Positions 9,208 to 18,053 are shown, counted from the first letter of the stretch. The stretch: 54,382 nucleotides of DNA from Leptolyngbyaceae cyanobacterium RM1_1_2 (GCA_012032345.1 JAAUQI010000033.1:1-54382), one strand, 5' to 3'. Notes: generated by a model from the letters alone, not told the origin. Numbers and translations: made by a program.

Positions 9208-9771
9208 CTAATCCAAAACGTCGAACAGCTTATCTTCAATTTGCGAACGAATTTGCTGAAATTCTTCGGGAGAAACCAGTTCTATTTTGCCTTCTGTGAC
9301 TTCCCTGGCAAAAAACAGCAGCGGCTCCAGAGGCGTACAAAGGGTATATTCCTGATCGTCTTGAAAGAAGGTAGCTAAAATCTGAAATTCCTCTGTTTGT
9401 GAATCTGGGCCTTCGTCAACTTCTAAGGTAAAACAGTCTTCGTCTGACGGCTCTGGTAAATCGCCTGCTGCCGTCAGTGTCAGGGCCGTGCGATGTAAAA
9501 TCAGATCCTGTTCGGCCAGGACTGCCCTAGCGGTTTGAAACAAAGCGTCAATATCGGCTTCATCTACATCTACAAGCACCTCATCTTCATCTGCGCTGTC
9601 AGGATCAGCCTGCCACATGAAGATCTCGATTGGGGCGTCTACTGGAATCAGCAGCAAATAGTCGCGTTCCTCGATAGGAATGGTCTGCTCGACTAGGCAG
9701 GGCAGCGATCGCCCAAACTCATCGGCCAAAACCACCTCCACCTCATGCATCTCGTTTGTTTCATCCGCCAT
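9208..9771 (-). CDS. DUF3727 domain protein
   Basis: This 187-residue acidic protein is conserved in cyanobacteria and its relatives in plastids. The first half resembles a small DUF1292-like module (VEVVLADEFGRSLPCLVE) and the second repeats a similar pattern (FQILATFFQDDQEYTLCTPL), suggesting two related halves. There is no membrane segment or signal peptide. Function is unknown. It lies between ruvX and mltG, an arrangement I recall as common in cyanobacteria, but the context does not establish a role. Confidence 0.85.
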   Translation of the reverse strand: MADETNEMHEVEVVLADEFGRSLPCLVEQTIPIEERDYLLLIPVDAPIEIFMWQADPDSADEDEVLVDVDEADIDALFQTARAVLAEQDLILHRTALTLTAAGDLPEPSDEDCFTLEVDEGPDSQTEEFQILATFFQDDQEYTLCTPLEPLLFFAREVTEGKIELVSPEEFQQIRSQIEDKLFDVLD

Positions 9772-9810
9772 AAAAAATACTCCTCGCTGGCTCAGGGCTA
9801 AAACAACTGG

Positions 9811-10236
9811 TTATTCTGCAGTCATTCGACGACGATCGAGCCACTGCTGCAAAATAATAGCTGCCGCCTTGCGATCAATGAGCGCCTTGTGGCGAGACGG
9901 AGAGCGACGCTCAGCTAAAATTAGCTGCTCAGCTTGAAAAGAGCTGAGGCGCTCATCAACAAACTCGACAGGTAGCTTTAGGGTTTGAGCTAGGCGGTGA
10001 GCAACCTTTTGCACCTGTTTGGCTTGAGTGCCTAGCTTACCATTCATTGAATACGGTAAGCCGATTACCAGTACTTCGACTGAGCGTTCTTGCACGAGCT
10101 GTCGCAGTCGGGCAATCACCTGATCAAACGAGCGGCATTCTAGCGTTGTCAGCCCTGAGGCCACCAGCCCGGTGCGATCACAACCTGCCACCCCAATGCG
10201 CTTATGACCGATATCTAATCCCAGCGCTGAAACCAT
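9811..10236 (-). CDS. ruvX: RuvX/YqgF-type nuclease
   Basis: RuvX has an RNase H fold. In E. coli the YqgF protein is essential and is linked to 16S rRNA 5'-end processing; it is also described as a putative Holliday junction resolvase. The N-terminal LGLDIGHKRIGVAGCD and the later FVDERLSSFQAEQ carry the conserved acidic residues. I place the start at 10236 (MVSALGLDIG, 141 residues). The ATG at 10302 would add 22 residues not seen in the family. It lies 59 bases after the GNAT gene. Confidence 0.9.
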   Translation of the reverse strand: MVSALGLDIGHKRIGVAGCDRTGLVASGLTTLECRSFDQVIARLRQLVQERSVEVLVIGLPYSMNGKLGTQAKQVQKVAHRLAQTLKLPVEFVDERLSSFQAEQLILAERRSPSRHKALIDRKAAAIILQQWLDRRRMTAE

Positions 10237-10295
10237 AAATAAGAATAACTGCCGCTTCCAGCAAATATCATACGCTGCTTTTGGCAAAGCTACCC

Positions 10296-11516
10296 CTAGC
10301 AATCTTCTGGCTCAGGACGGCGATCGCTGACTGTTTCTGATGCTTGGGTCGAGAAGCGATCCGGCTCACCAGAGCCTTCTGGCGTTTGGCCTTGAGCAGA
10401 AGCCAGGTTTGCGGCCCAGGAAATTCGGCCCGGTACAGGTTTACTCGACGGCTGTAGCCCCTGCAGCACATCTGGAAGCTGTAAACCTTCTAAAGAGAGA
10501 GTTTTTGACTCCCGCAGCTTGTGCCAAACTGAGCGGGACATCATCAAGCCGTGCTCAACTTGAGCGGCCCCAATCTGAGCAAAGACCTCTTCTCGCTCTG
10601 GCTGATAGTCACGCGAAGACAGGTGCAGGTCGCTCCCGGGGTAAGCCTGCAGTACCTGAGCCATTTGAGTTAGCAGTTCTGGATAGAGCCAAGTGTAGGC
10701 CGGATGGACAATAAGCTGAGCAAAATGAGGCCGAGAGCCATCGCGGCAGGCCCGTAGCTCAAACCGCCCAATCGCTGCTTTGCGCTGCGGCTCAAACACA
10801 TAGGCGCTGATGACCTCGCTCTGACTCATCCGCTGGCTCATTCCCTGAGTTGCCAACTGGAGCGGGTTGGTCTTGAAGTCCTGAATTTGATGATCAAAAA
10901 CCTGCCTCACCAAAGGTGGCATGGCTGCAGTATCGAGCTGATAGAGGAGCTGAGCATCGGCATTGCTCACGGGCAGCAGATTAGGCAGATCGGGTTCCCG
11001 GGTCGCCAGCTCGGCTAGCACCTCAGATGAGATCGACCAGTAGGTAACCTGGGCTAGAGGCTGAAAGCCGTTTTGCCGATAGAGCGCTAGGGCAGATTTA
11101 TTGTTGACGTTGACCTCGCTAAGCCAGGTACGGGCTTCCCAAAGCTTTTCAAAGCAGTAGCGCAGGAGCTGCGAGCCAACAATGGTGAAGCTTGACCCGA
11201 GCGCAACGTTGATGGCAATGCGCTGAATCTCCCAGGTGCTGCGGGTATGGTTGAACGGCGAAACCTGAATCATGCCGCAGATTTTGCCATCTCGTTCGGC
11301 GACATAGACTGAAAGCAGCTTTTGTAGAGGATTAGGAAATAAGCTTAAGAACTTGAGGGGGCCATACCACTGCCGTACCCGCTTTAAGAACTGGCTAGTT
11401 GCTGCTGAATCAACCGGGTCGCCCGATTCCAGCATACCTTCGCCACACTCTGCCAGAGCATCTAAGTCTCGATACTGAATCGGGCGAATCACAACATTGT
11501 GAGAGGGTGAAGGCAT
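10296..11516 (-). CDS. GNAT-family N-acetyltransferase
   Basis: This 406-residue protein starts with a GNAT domain (VVIRPIQYRDLDALAECGEG). The acetyl-CoA-binding region appears around IQRIAINVALGSSFTIVGSQ, followed by VNVNNKSALALYRQNGFQPL, the typical final strand-helix. The second half (about residues 190-340) looks like a divergent second acetyltransferase-like module, and the C-terminal 60 residues are polar and probably disordered. The acceptor is unknown. It is upstream of ruvX and downstream of the F420-ligase-like gene on the same strand. Confidence 0.85.
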   Translation of the reverse strand: MPSPSHNVVIRPIQYRDLDALAECGEGMLESGDPVDSAATSQFLKRVRQWYGPLKFLSLFPNPLQKLLSVYVAERDGKICGMIQVSPFNHTRSTWEIQRIAINVALGSSFTIVGSQLLRYCFEKLWEARTWLSEVNVNNKSALALYRQNGFQPLAQVTYWSISSEVLAELATREPDLPNLLPVSNADAQLLYQLDTAAMPPLVRQVFDHQIQDFKTNPLQLATQGMSQRMSQSEVISAYVFEPQRKAAIGRFELRACRDGSRPHFAQLIVHPAYTWLYPELLTQMAQVLQAYPGSDLHLSSRDYQPEREEVFAQIGAAQVEHGLMMSRSVWHKLRESKTLSLEGLQLPDVLQGLQPSSKPVPGRISWAANLASAQGQTPEGSGEPDRFSTQASETVSDRRPEPEDC

Positions 11517-11590
11517 AGAAGGATCAGGGTAAAGGGAAACAAATCCGGGTGTGACGTTTGCTGTCGTTTGGCTCTAGTGGGCGCAGGCCA

Positions 11591-12778
11591 CTATCCCTGT
11601 GCTCGCGGACGAACCAGCACCAGCGGCGTTTGCTCATCTGCATTGCCAGCTGGATTGTCAATCAGCGCCTGACTTAGGAGAGCCGAATTAACGCCAGAGG
11701 TCGCTGCCAATATTTTAACCGCTTTCAAGTCATTGACGTCTACGATCGCGGCTGCCAAACCCGTCTCTTTAAGAATATTTTCAACTACCTGCTGGGGCTG
11801 GTGGGGGCCTAGCACAATGAACTGGTCGTAAGGGGGCAGGGTTCCGGTCACATCGTCAATCAGTCGAGCCTGCTCCCCGGCTAGCTGATAAAACAGACCG
11901 GGCTGGCCCAGAATTTTCTTGGCGATCGCGCCGACTATAAACGCATACACCACCCGCCAAGCTCCCGACACATCCACCAGCGTTTGCATGCCACAGGCTG
12001 TCGCCAGACTTGAGGTCGGCATGAAATAGTAGCACAATCGTCGGGCTACCCAGCCCGGTTTTACCGTTTCAGGATGCCGCCAGCGCCCCTGCATGATAGC
12101 GACTGGGGTTTCTCCTAAGGTAATGATGTCTCCGGGTTTGGCATGGGGCATGACGTAGCGTTTTACCACCGCAACCGGATCGTCTAAGTGCGTTAGCAAA
12201 TGGGTGGCAACGGGCAGGCGCTCAGCTATCTCTGTGCTGCGCCAGGCCGGAATCGCCTCTGGGTTAGGAAAGCGCAGCGGCACTACCACATGTCCGGTTT
12301 TAGGAATCCGTCCCTGAGGGCCGTAGGTAATGTAGCGCACGCGCAGCCACAAGACTTTGAGCTGATTGAGGTCAGGCCCCTGAATATCAACGGTAATTTC
12401 CATCTGGGTAGTCTTGCCCACTTTGACGATATAGGCGAACCAGTAATCATCTGCCCGGGCTGGGGCATCGGGGTGCTGAGGCATCAGACGAGTTTGAATC
12501 TTTACCTGATCTAAAGAATTTCCTGAAAGCAAGGTCGCTTCAACCTTGACCTCTGGCACCATAATTTCTAGCGATCGCGTTTGATTTATCAACTGCGGTT
12601 CGCCCACAATGACATAGTGATTGGCAGAATAGGTTTCCAAATTCCACTGGCCCGCCGCAAACGTTAGCGCATTGCCGGGACGTTGCCGATATTGAGATTC
12701 AATGGCGATCGCTGCCGCTACCGCCCCAACCGCTATGATGACGATTACGCTTACTAAAAGGGCCATTCCTACAGTCAC
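11591..12778 (-). CDS. F420-0:gamma-glutamyl ligase-like membrane protein
   Basis: This 395-residue protein has an N-terminal membrane segment (VGMALLVSVIVIIAVGAVAA), then about 170 residues of an extra domain. The C-terminal half resembles CofE-type F420-0:gamma-glutamyl ligases: KPGDIITLGETPVAIMQGR, then PGWVARRLCYYF and IVDVNDLK. CofE adds glutamate to coenzyme F420, a cofactor cyanobacteria use little, so the real substrate is uncertain. Anchoring to the membrane and the extra domain also differ from classical CofE. It is the first gene of the minus-strand series that runs to proB. Confidence 0.75.
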   Translation of the reverse strand: MTVGMALLVSVIVIIAVGAVAAAIAIESQYRQRPGNALTFAAGQWNLETYSANHYVIVGEPQLINQTRSLEIMVPEVKVEATLLSGNSLDQVKIQTRLMPQHPDAPARADDYWFAYIVKVGKTTQMEITVDIQGPDLNQLKVLWLRVRYITYGPQGRIPKTGHVVVPLRFPNPEAIPAWRSTEIAERLPVATHLLTHLDDPVAVVKRYVMPHAKPGDIITLGETPVAIMQGRWRHPETVKPGWVARRLCYYFMPTSSLATACGMQTLVDVSGAWRVVYAFIVGAIAKKILGQPGLFYQLAGEQARLIDDVTGTLPPYDQFIVLGPHQPQQVVENILKETGLAAAIVDVNDLKAVKILAATSGVNSALLSQALIDNPAGNADEQTPLVLVRPRAQG

Positions 12779-13067
12779 CGAATTTCCTCACTGGGCTGAA
12801 TTACGCTGAAATTAGACACAGATTCCTGATCAAGAGTCTATAGAACGACGGGGCGTTACCGCTAAAAGTTTGCACTCTGACTGTGCGTTTTTATCATTAG
12901 AAATGCCTTTTATAGGTACCAAAACAGCTTTAAAATCTGCTTTGAAATCTGCTCAGGCGTTTACAAAACTTATAATTTAGGGCAGGATCGTCAGAAATGC
13001 CTTTTCTCTGACAAAAAGTATTGCGGACAAAAGCTAGCCTCAGAGCGTTGTGATGCGGGGAACTGTG

Positions 13068-14008
13068 ATGAATCGACTGATAGCAATTGAGCGGTTTTGC
13101 CTGTGGGGACACGTCGTCTCTATGGCGTTTGGATTGGCTGGACTTCTTTGGGTCATGCCCCATCCTGAATTTTTAGATAGCGTTCCGGCAGGGCCACTGA
13201 TGTTTCGCTGGAGCATGGCGGGGGGTGGCGTCGTCTATATTGTCTTGGGCGCGATCGCGTGGGGCTATACGGCTATCGTCTGCTAGGGCTGCGAGCCTTG
13301 TTGGGGTTTCTTATACCAGCCTTAACTATTTCCCTCAGCAGCGAACTCTTAGGCACCAGTACGGGCTTTCCCTTCGGTCACTACAGCTATCTCAACGGCT
13401 TGGGCTACAAAATTGCGGGTTTAGTTCCCTTCACCATTCCCCTGTCCTGGTTTTATCTGGGCTTTTGTGCCTATTTGCTGGCCCGCTGCGGCCTATCGTG
13501 CCAGCAGCGGCTGCGGGACGGCCTCTGGCTACCGACGGGCGTTTGGCAAATTGGCAGTATTTTGCTGGGGGCAGGTTTGTTGACCTCCTGGGATTTTGTT
13601 CTAGATCCGGCTATGAGCCAGACGGCGATGCCTTTTTGGTTCTGGCACCGTCCGGGAGCCTTTTTTGGGATGCCCTACCAGAACTTTGCGGGCTGGCTGG
13701 GAACAGGTGCTCTGTTTATGAGCGTGACTGCCTTTCTCTGGCGTGGGTACCTGCCGATACAGCGCCTAACGCGATCGCAGCTAGCAACGCCTTTAGCGGT
13801 TTACCTGGCTAATTTTGCCTTTGCCATGCTAATGAGCTTGGGGTCAGGCATTACCGTTCCGGTATTATTAGGGCTGGCTGCCGGTGCCATTCCTGCCGTG
13901 CTGTGCTGGTACATGGTGATGCCAGAGCCGGTTCAGTGGCCAGAGCAGCCTATCCAGGCTTTTGCCAAAGAATCCCCCCCGCCTGTGGGTGCTGTTCCCC
14001 ACAAGTAG
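13068..14008 (+). pseudogene. cruF: Carotenoid 1',2'-hydratase CruF, frameshifted
   Basis: CruF hydrates the psi end of gamma-carotene-type carotenoids in the route to myxol glycosides (myxoxanthophyll). The N-terminal part (MNRLIAIERFCLWGHVVSMA) is in one frame and stops at 13286. The rest (LYGYRLLGLRALLGF, then GTSTGFPFGHYSYLNGLGYK) continues in another frame from about 13259 to 14008. Both parts match CruF and would join if one G were added to the GGGG run at 13261-13264, giving about 313 residues with several membrane segments. Either a real inactivating deletion, phase variation or a sequencing error. The start at 13068 follows a GGGGA sequence. Confidence 0.82.
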
Positions 14009-14015
14009 AAATACA

Positions 14016-15232
14016 TTGCTAATTTTATCCAACGATCTGAGCGCAACGGTAATTGAGACCAGTGCCCTGGCCTTAATTGCGCTGGTCTGCCAGCTTCCAG
14101 CGGTGGCGCTGCTGCTGGCACGACTACTGCCGGGGGCGTTGCGTCAGGCACCGCTGCTGCCCTGCTCGGCGACTCCAGACATGTTGGGAACGGTGAGCGT
14201 CGTAGTACCGACGCTGAATGAAGCTGATCGTTTGGGGCCTTGCCTGAGCGGACTGAGCCGTCAAACCTACGAAGTGCGAGAGATTTTAGTAGTCGATAGT
14301 CATTCGCAAGACGGCACTCCAGATTTGGTCAAGGTAGCGGCGGCAAAAGATCCCAGAATCCGGCTGCTGACAGATGAACCCCTGCCGCCTGACTGGGTGG
14401 GACGTCCCTGGGCTTTACAAGCAGGGTTTCTCAACAGCGCTGCTGCCAGCCGCTGGATTTTGGGCATTGATGCTGATACGCGGCCTCAGCTAGGGCTGGT
14501 GGCGGCGCTGGTGCAGGCGGCGGCAGCCCAAAACTACGACCTAGTATCTCTGGCCCCGCGCTTTGTGCTGAAACAGGCCGGGGAACTCTGGCTGCAGCCG
14601 GCTCTGCTGATGACGCTGATCTATCGGTTTGGGCCAACTGGCGGTAGACTAATCCCGCCGGAGCGAGTCATGGCCAACGGTCAGTGCTTTCTTTGTCGGC
14701 GATCGCTGCTGGTCCAGATGCAGGGGTACAGCAGCGCTCGCCGTTCTTTTGTGATGATGTGACGCTGGCGCGGCAGGCAGCGGCTAGCGGTGCCAGGGTA
14801 GGATTCCTTGACGGGGCCAATCTGCTAACAGTGCGAATGTATGAAGGGGCACAAGAAACCTGGCGAGAGTGGGGACGATCCCTGGACTTAAAAGACGCTG
14901 CCTCTCCAGCACAGAAGTGGGGAGACTTATGGTTTCTAGCTGCCGTGCAGGGGGTGCCCTGGCTGCTAACGCCCCTGCTGGCTGCTGCTTGGGGCTTGGG
15001 GCTGCGATCGCCGGTTTTAGCAATGACTCTAGGGTTAAATCTGAGCCTGATTCTGATTCGGGTAGCATTGACCTTTGCGATCGCGCCTTCCTATGACCTG
15101 ACTCAGGCTAGGCAAAAGTGGGCTTTTTGGCTATCACCGCTGGCTGACTTACTGGCGGTTTACCGAATTTATCTGTCTTCGATTCAAATCCCCACTCAAT
15201 GGCGTGGCCGTCGTTATCACAATCTGAACTGA
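14016..15232 (+). pseudogene. cruG: Carotenoid 2'-O-glycosyltransferase CruG, frameshifted
   Basis: CruG is a membrane family 2 glycosyltransferase that adds a sugar to the carotenoid 2'-hydroxyl in myxoxanthophyll synthesis. The first part has VSVVVPTLNEADRL, GIDADTRPQLGL and RVMANGQCFLCRRSLL, then ends in a stop at 14760-14762. The second part resumes as FCDDVTLARQAAASG and ends at 15232 with membrane segments and PTQWRGRRYHNLN. Adding one T to the TTTT run at 14747-14750 restores a protein of about 405 residues. The likely start is a TTG at 14016; one further upstream at 13962 overlaps cruF. The neighbouring cruF is also frameshifted. Confidence 0.85.
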
Positions 15233-15297
15233 ATTACAGAGCCAGAAACCAGGCGTCAAATGCGGCAGCGACGCAGCTAGACCTGCGATATCTGCCC

Positions 15298-15774
15298 TCA
15301 AGCCAAAACTTCAAAGAAGGCATCTTCTAGCTCGTAGCCCAGCATCTGGGTCATAAACTTAAGCTTGCTGCGGCCTTCTAACCCCTGATCCTGTAGCCAA
15401 AGGCTAATTACAAACACCTTTTGCATAACAAAAATTTCCAATGCTTCTGGGTTGTAGCGAATGCCTTCGCGGGGGCTGAACTGGTGCGGTACCAGCATGG
15501 CCGCGTAGCGTCCGAGTTCTCCGGCCTCCCAGTCTAGAACCAGAGGCAGCCAGGGGTAGTGAGCATCGAGTCGGATAAACCAGAGCCGCACTTCAGGAAT
15601 TTCAGATAGCTCACGGGGGTCAGCAGGCTCACGCGGATAGTCAATCTCAAAGCGAAGATTAATATCTTGATGAACCGGATCAAGGTTTGGCAGCAAAGGA
15701 GCCAAAACCGCCTGAGCTGGAGTTAAATCTAAAGTGCTAAAACTATGTAGATTGAGGGCGATCGAAGTAGACAT
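15298..15774 (-). CDS. CRR6-family NdhI maturation factor
   Basis: This 158-residue protein belongs to the CRR6 (DUF1817) family, known from chloroplasts and cyanobacteria as a factor for maturation of NdhI and assembly of the hydrophilic arm of NDH-1. Typical stretches include LRFEIDYPREPADPRELSEI, VRLWFIRLDAHYPWLPLVLD and YNPEALEIFVMQKVFVI. I start at 15774 (MSTSIALNLHSF); an upstream ATG at 15825 adds 17 residues that do not resemble the family. It converges on cruG and is divergent from wecB. Confidence 0.88.
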   Translation of the reverse strand: MSTSIALNLHSFSTLDLTPAQAVLAPLLPNLDPVHQDINLRFEIDYPREPADPRELSEIPEVRLWFIRLDAHYPWLPLVLDWEAGELGRYAAMLVPHQFSPREGIRYNPEALEIFVMQKVFVISLWLQDQGLEGRSKLKFMTQMLGYELEDAFFEVLA

Positions 15775-15949
15775 AGTGATAAGTGGGAAGTCTGCAAGGT
15801 CTGAGAGAGTAATCAACAGGGCCAAGCCTGAATATCAAGAGCAGCCATAGCCGCTCAGGTATCAAATCAGATTTGCCAGGACTTTTTCAAGCAGGCAGCT
15901 AAGCGGGTTCCTAGACATGCCATGATAGGTGAGTTGAATTTTCACGGCT

Positions 15950-17065
15950 ATGTCTGATTTGCCCATTCGTATCTGCATCACCCTAGGCACCCGACCGGAG
16001 GCCATCAAGCTAGCTCCGGTGATTCAGCAGTTTCAGCAAAGCCCCCAGTTTAATACTCAGGTAGTTTTGACCGGGCAGCATCGAGAAATGGTGCAGCAGG
16101 TGATGAATCTATTTGACCTGCAGGCCGATGGTGATTTGGAGATCATGCAGCCCCGTCAGAGCCTAACGGATATTACCTGTCGCAGCCTGCAGGGACTAGA
16201 GCAGCTATTTCAGCAGTATTCGCCACAGCTGGTGCTGGTGCAGGGAGACACCACAACGGCTTTTTCGGCTACGCTGGCGGCTTTCTATCAAAAAATTGCG
16301 GTGGGTCACGTAGAGGCTGGTTTGCGCACAGATGACCTCTACAATCCTTATCCAGAAGAAGCCAATCGCCGTTTGATATCGCAGCTAGCTCAGATCCATT
16401 TTGCGCCGACTGCAGCCGCTGTCGAGAATTTACAGCGCTCTGGGGTTGTCGGCCAGATTCACCAAACGGGTAACACTGTTATTGATGCCCTTTTGCAGGT
16501 GGCGGCCAATCAGCCTGAGTGCTCTGTGCCTCAGCTTGACTGGTCAAAATATCGGGTATTGCTGGCAACCGTACACCGCCGCGAAAACTGGGGAGCGCCG
16601 CTGCAGCAGATCGCCCAGAGCTTTCTAAAGATTCTAAACCAGTTCCCAGATACGGCCCTGCTGCTGCCGCTGCACCGCAATCCTACCGTGCGCGAACCGC
16701 TGACTCGAATGCTGAGCGATCACCCAAGAGCCTTTTTGACCGAACCCCTAGACTATGCAGAACTGGTAGGGGCTATGCAGCGGTGCTACCTGTTGCTAAC
16801 CGACTCTGGCGGTCTACAAGAGGAGGCTCCCGGCTTGGGTAAGCCAGTCTTGGTGTTACGAGAAACGACAGAGCGGCCAGAGGCGATCGCCGCCGGGACA
16901 GCTAAGCTAGTTGGCACCGAAGCCGCCCGGATTACCGAGGCAGCGGCTGAGCTATTGAGCAACGCTGCGGCCTACGACGTCATGGCAATGGCCGTCAATC
17001 CTTTTGGGGATGGCCGAGCCGCTCAGCGAATTTTACAGATTGTCAGCGATCGCTTTGGTGTATAG
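15950..17065 (+). CDS. wecB: UDP-N-acetylglucosamine 2-epimerase, non-hydrolysing
   Basis: WecB interconverts UDP-GlcNAc and UDP-ManNAc, supplying precursors for surface polysaccharides. The 371-residue protein has all the usual motifs: LGTRPEAIKLAPVI, VQGDTTTAFSA, VEAGLRTDDLYNPYPEEANR, ATVHRRENWG and LTDSGGLQEEAP. It is cytosolic. It is a single gene, ending three bases before the convergent small gene on the minus strand, and is not part of a polysaccharide cluster here. Confidence 0.96.
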   Translation: MSDLPIRICITLGTRPEAIKLAPVIQQFQQSPQFNTQVVLTGQHREMVQQVMNLFDLQADGDLEIMQPRQSLTDITCRSLQGLEQLFQQYSPQLVLVQGDTTTAFSATLAAFYQKIAVGHVEAGLRTDDLYNPYPEEANRRLISQLAQIHFAPTAAAVENLQRSGVVGQIHQTGNTVIDALLQVAANQPECSVPQLDWSKYRVLLATVHRRENWGAPLQQIAQSFLKILNQFPDTALLLPLHRNPTVREPLTRMLSDHPRAFLTEPLDYAELVGAMQRCYLLLTDSGGLQEEAPGLGKPVLVLRETTERPEAIAAGTAKLVGTEAARITEAAAELLSNAAAYDVMAMAVNPFGDGRAAQRILQIVSDRFGV

Positions 17066-17068
17066 AAG

Positions 17069-17341
17069 CTATTGATTTTCTGACGAACCGTCTTCCTTCT
17101 GATCTAGAAGACTCTTTTTAGAGCTTTTAAGCTGCTTCCAAAGCCCCTTAATCTGGTCGTAGGCTTGGGTAGAATCGAGCTTGCCGCCTGTTTCTAAGCC
17201 ACAGATAATAGCTACCCGCTGAGCAAATTCTTGCAAATTGGCGTTGAAAGCCAGGTTGCCGGGAGAAAACTCCCCTCGATATTTGCTGCGGGGGTAGAAA
17301 AAATTTTCTTTTTCTTGATTCGAAGAATTGGAATCAGCCAT
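17069..17341 (-). CDS. Small conserved cyanobacterial protein (DUF7219-like)
   Basis: This 90-residue protein contains ENFFYPRSKYRGEFSPGNLA, FNANLQEFAQRVAIICGLET and YDQIKGLWKQLKSSKK, segments I recall from a small family found in cyanobacteria. Function is unknown. It has no signal peptide or membrane segment. I place the start at 17341 because GAGG lies 5 bases upstream; an ATG at 17362 lacks such a site. A structured 5' leader precedes it, with a segment that could pair with the ribosome-binding site, so translation may be regulated. Confidence 0.75.
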   Translation of the reverse strand: MADSNSSNQEKENFFYPRSKYRGEFSPGNLAFNANLQEFAQRVAIICGLETGGKLDSTQAYDQIKGLWKQLKSSKKSLLDQKEDGSSENQ

Positions 17342-17541
17342 AGATACCTCACTAGAAAACATTAATGAAAAGTTTAGGCCCTGCTATCTTTCCCGGACTG
17401 CCTGAGAGTTCTATGAGGAAAAACCGCAGAAGAACTAGCCAGCCCCCACAGATAATCGTACTGCCATCGCTTTTTCAACTCCCTTTGGGCATAGCCGCTA
17501 AAACTTGCGCAGGCTTCTAGCGTAAACTCACTCGTTCAGTC
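17342..17541 (-). promoter_or_regulatory. Structured leader, candidate glycine-aptamer-like switch
   Basis: Read on the minus strand, this leader can fold as a three-way junction. P1 is GACTG (17537-17541) with CAGTC (17396-17400). P2 is 17515-17522 with 17496-17503 (8 pairs, one G-U). P3 is GGGAGTT (17477-17483) with AACTCTC (17404-17410), extended by GAAAAA (17471-17476) with TTTTTC (17418-17423). The bases around P3, CCCAAAGGGAG and AACTCTCAGGCA, resemble glycine riboswitch aptamers. The expected 5' GGAGAG is not intact (GAGTGAG is present). CCTCATAGAA (17409-17418) can instead pair with TTCTAGTGAGG (17347-17357), which includes the ribosome-binding site. The fold is hand-drawn. Confidence 0.4.
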
Positions 17542-17561
17542 TGCTCTAATTGCTGATTTTT

Positions 17562-18053
17562 TTAACCCCTGAGCTGCGACTCAATCCAGGCGATCGCGGT
17601 TAGCACAGAATCGGTAGCTGCTAGCGGATGGGTAGAAAGTTTCTCAAAAAAAGTAATCACTCCGGGGGCTACCTGCATTAGCATGACAGGCTTACCCGCC
17701 TTCAGCGCCAGCGCCACTTCAGAGACGGTTCCCAGGCCCATGCCGCAGGCCACGACCACATGACTGGAGAGGATATTGACATTATTTCTGGCATTGCCCA
17801 AATCCGTCAGGATGGCAATATCAACGGCAGATGACAAAGCGGTGATATCTGTCGTTGGTAAAATGCCTACGGTCAATCCCCCCGCCGACTGTGCCCCTCG
17901 ACTAGCGGCATTCATCACGCCCACGTTTCGGCCTCCGGTCAGCAAAACCCAGCCGTGACGGGCAATCTGTTCGCCGAGAGCGTAGGCAGTTTGCTCGACT
18001 AAGGGGCCAGCGCCGCTGCCTGGCCCCATGACTCCGATTAGATGTTTGGGCAT
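17562..18053 (-). CDS. TIGR00725-family SLOG/LOG-like protein
   Basis: This 163-residue protein has a Rossmann-like fold of the SLOG superfamily, which includes LOG cytokinin hydrolases and DprA. The N-terminal IGVMGPGSGAG and the GGRNVGVMNAASRGAQSAGG region bind nucleotide or related ligands in relatives, while GLTVGILPTTDI follows. The LOG signature PGGxGTxxE is not intact: the corresponding region reads ACGMGLGTVSEVALALKAG. Substrate is unknown. The start at 18053 (MPKHLIGV) is preferred to 18101. It lies upstream of the small DUF7219-like gene on the same strand, separated by the leader. Confidence 0.82.
   Translation of the reverse strand: MPKHLIGVMGPGSGAGPLVEQTAYALGEQIARHGWVLLTGGRNVGVMNAASRGAQSAGGLTVGILPTTDITALSSAVDIAILTDLGNARNNVNILSSHVVVACGMGLGTVSEVALALKAGKPVMLMQVAPGVITFFEKLSTHPLAATDSVLTAIAWIESQLRG

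Noticed and set aside
13225-13812. A 195-codon ORF overlapping cruF in another frame
   Set aside because: The CruF frame over the same bases matches the family; this ORF has no recognisable domain.
13250-14770. Programmed -1 ribosomal frameshifting in cruF and cruG
   Set aside because: The sites are short homopolymers without a canonical XXXYYYZ heptamer. Polymerase slippage cannot be excluded, but a programmed signal is not visible.
17380-17425. Plus-strand CCTGAGAGT resembling the TPP riboswitch CUGAGA core
   Set aside because: No upstream GGGGTGC-type element and no downstream ACCTGATC or TACCAGCG elements on that strand. The gene it would serve is also on the other strand.
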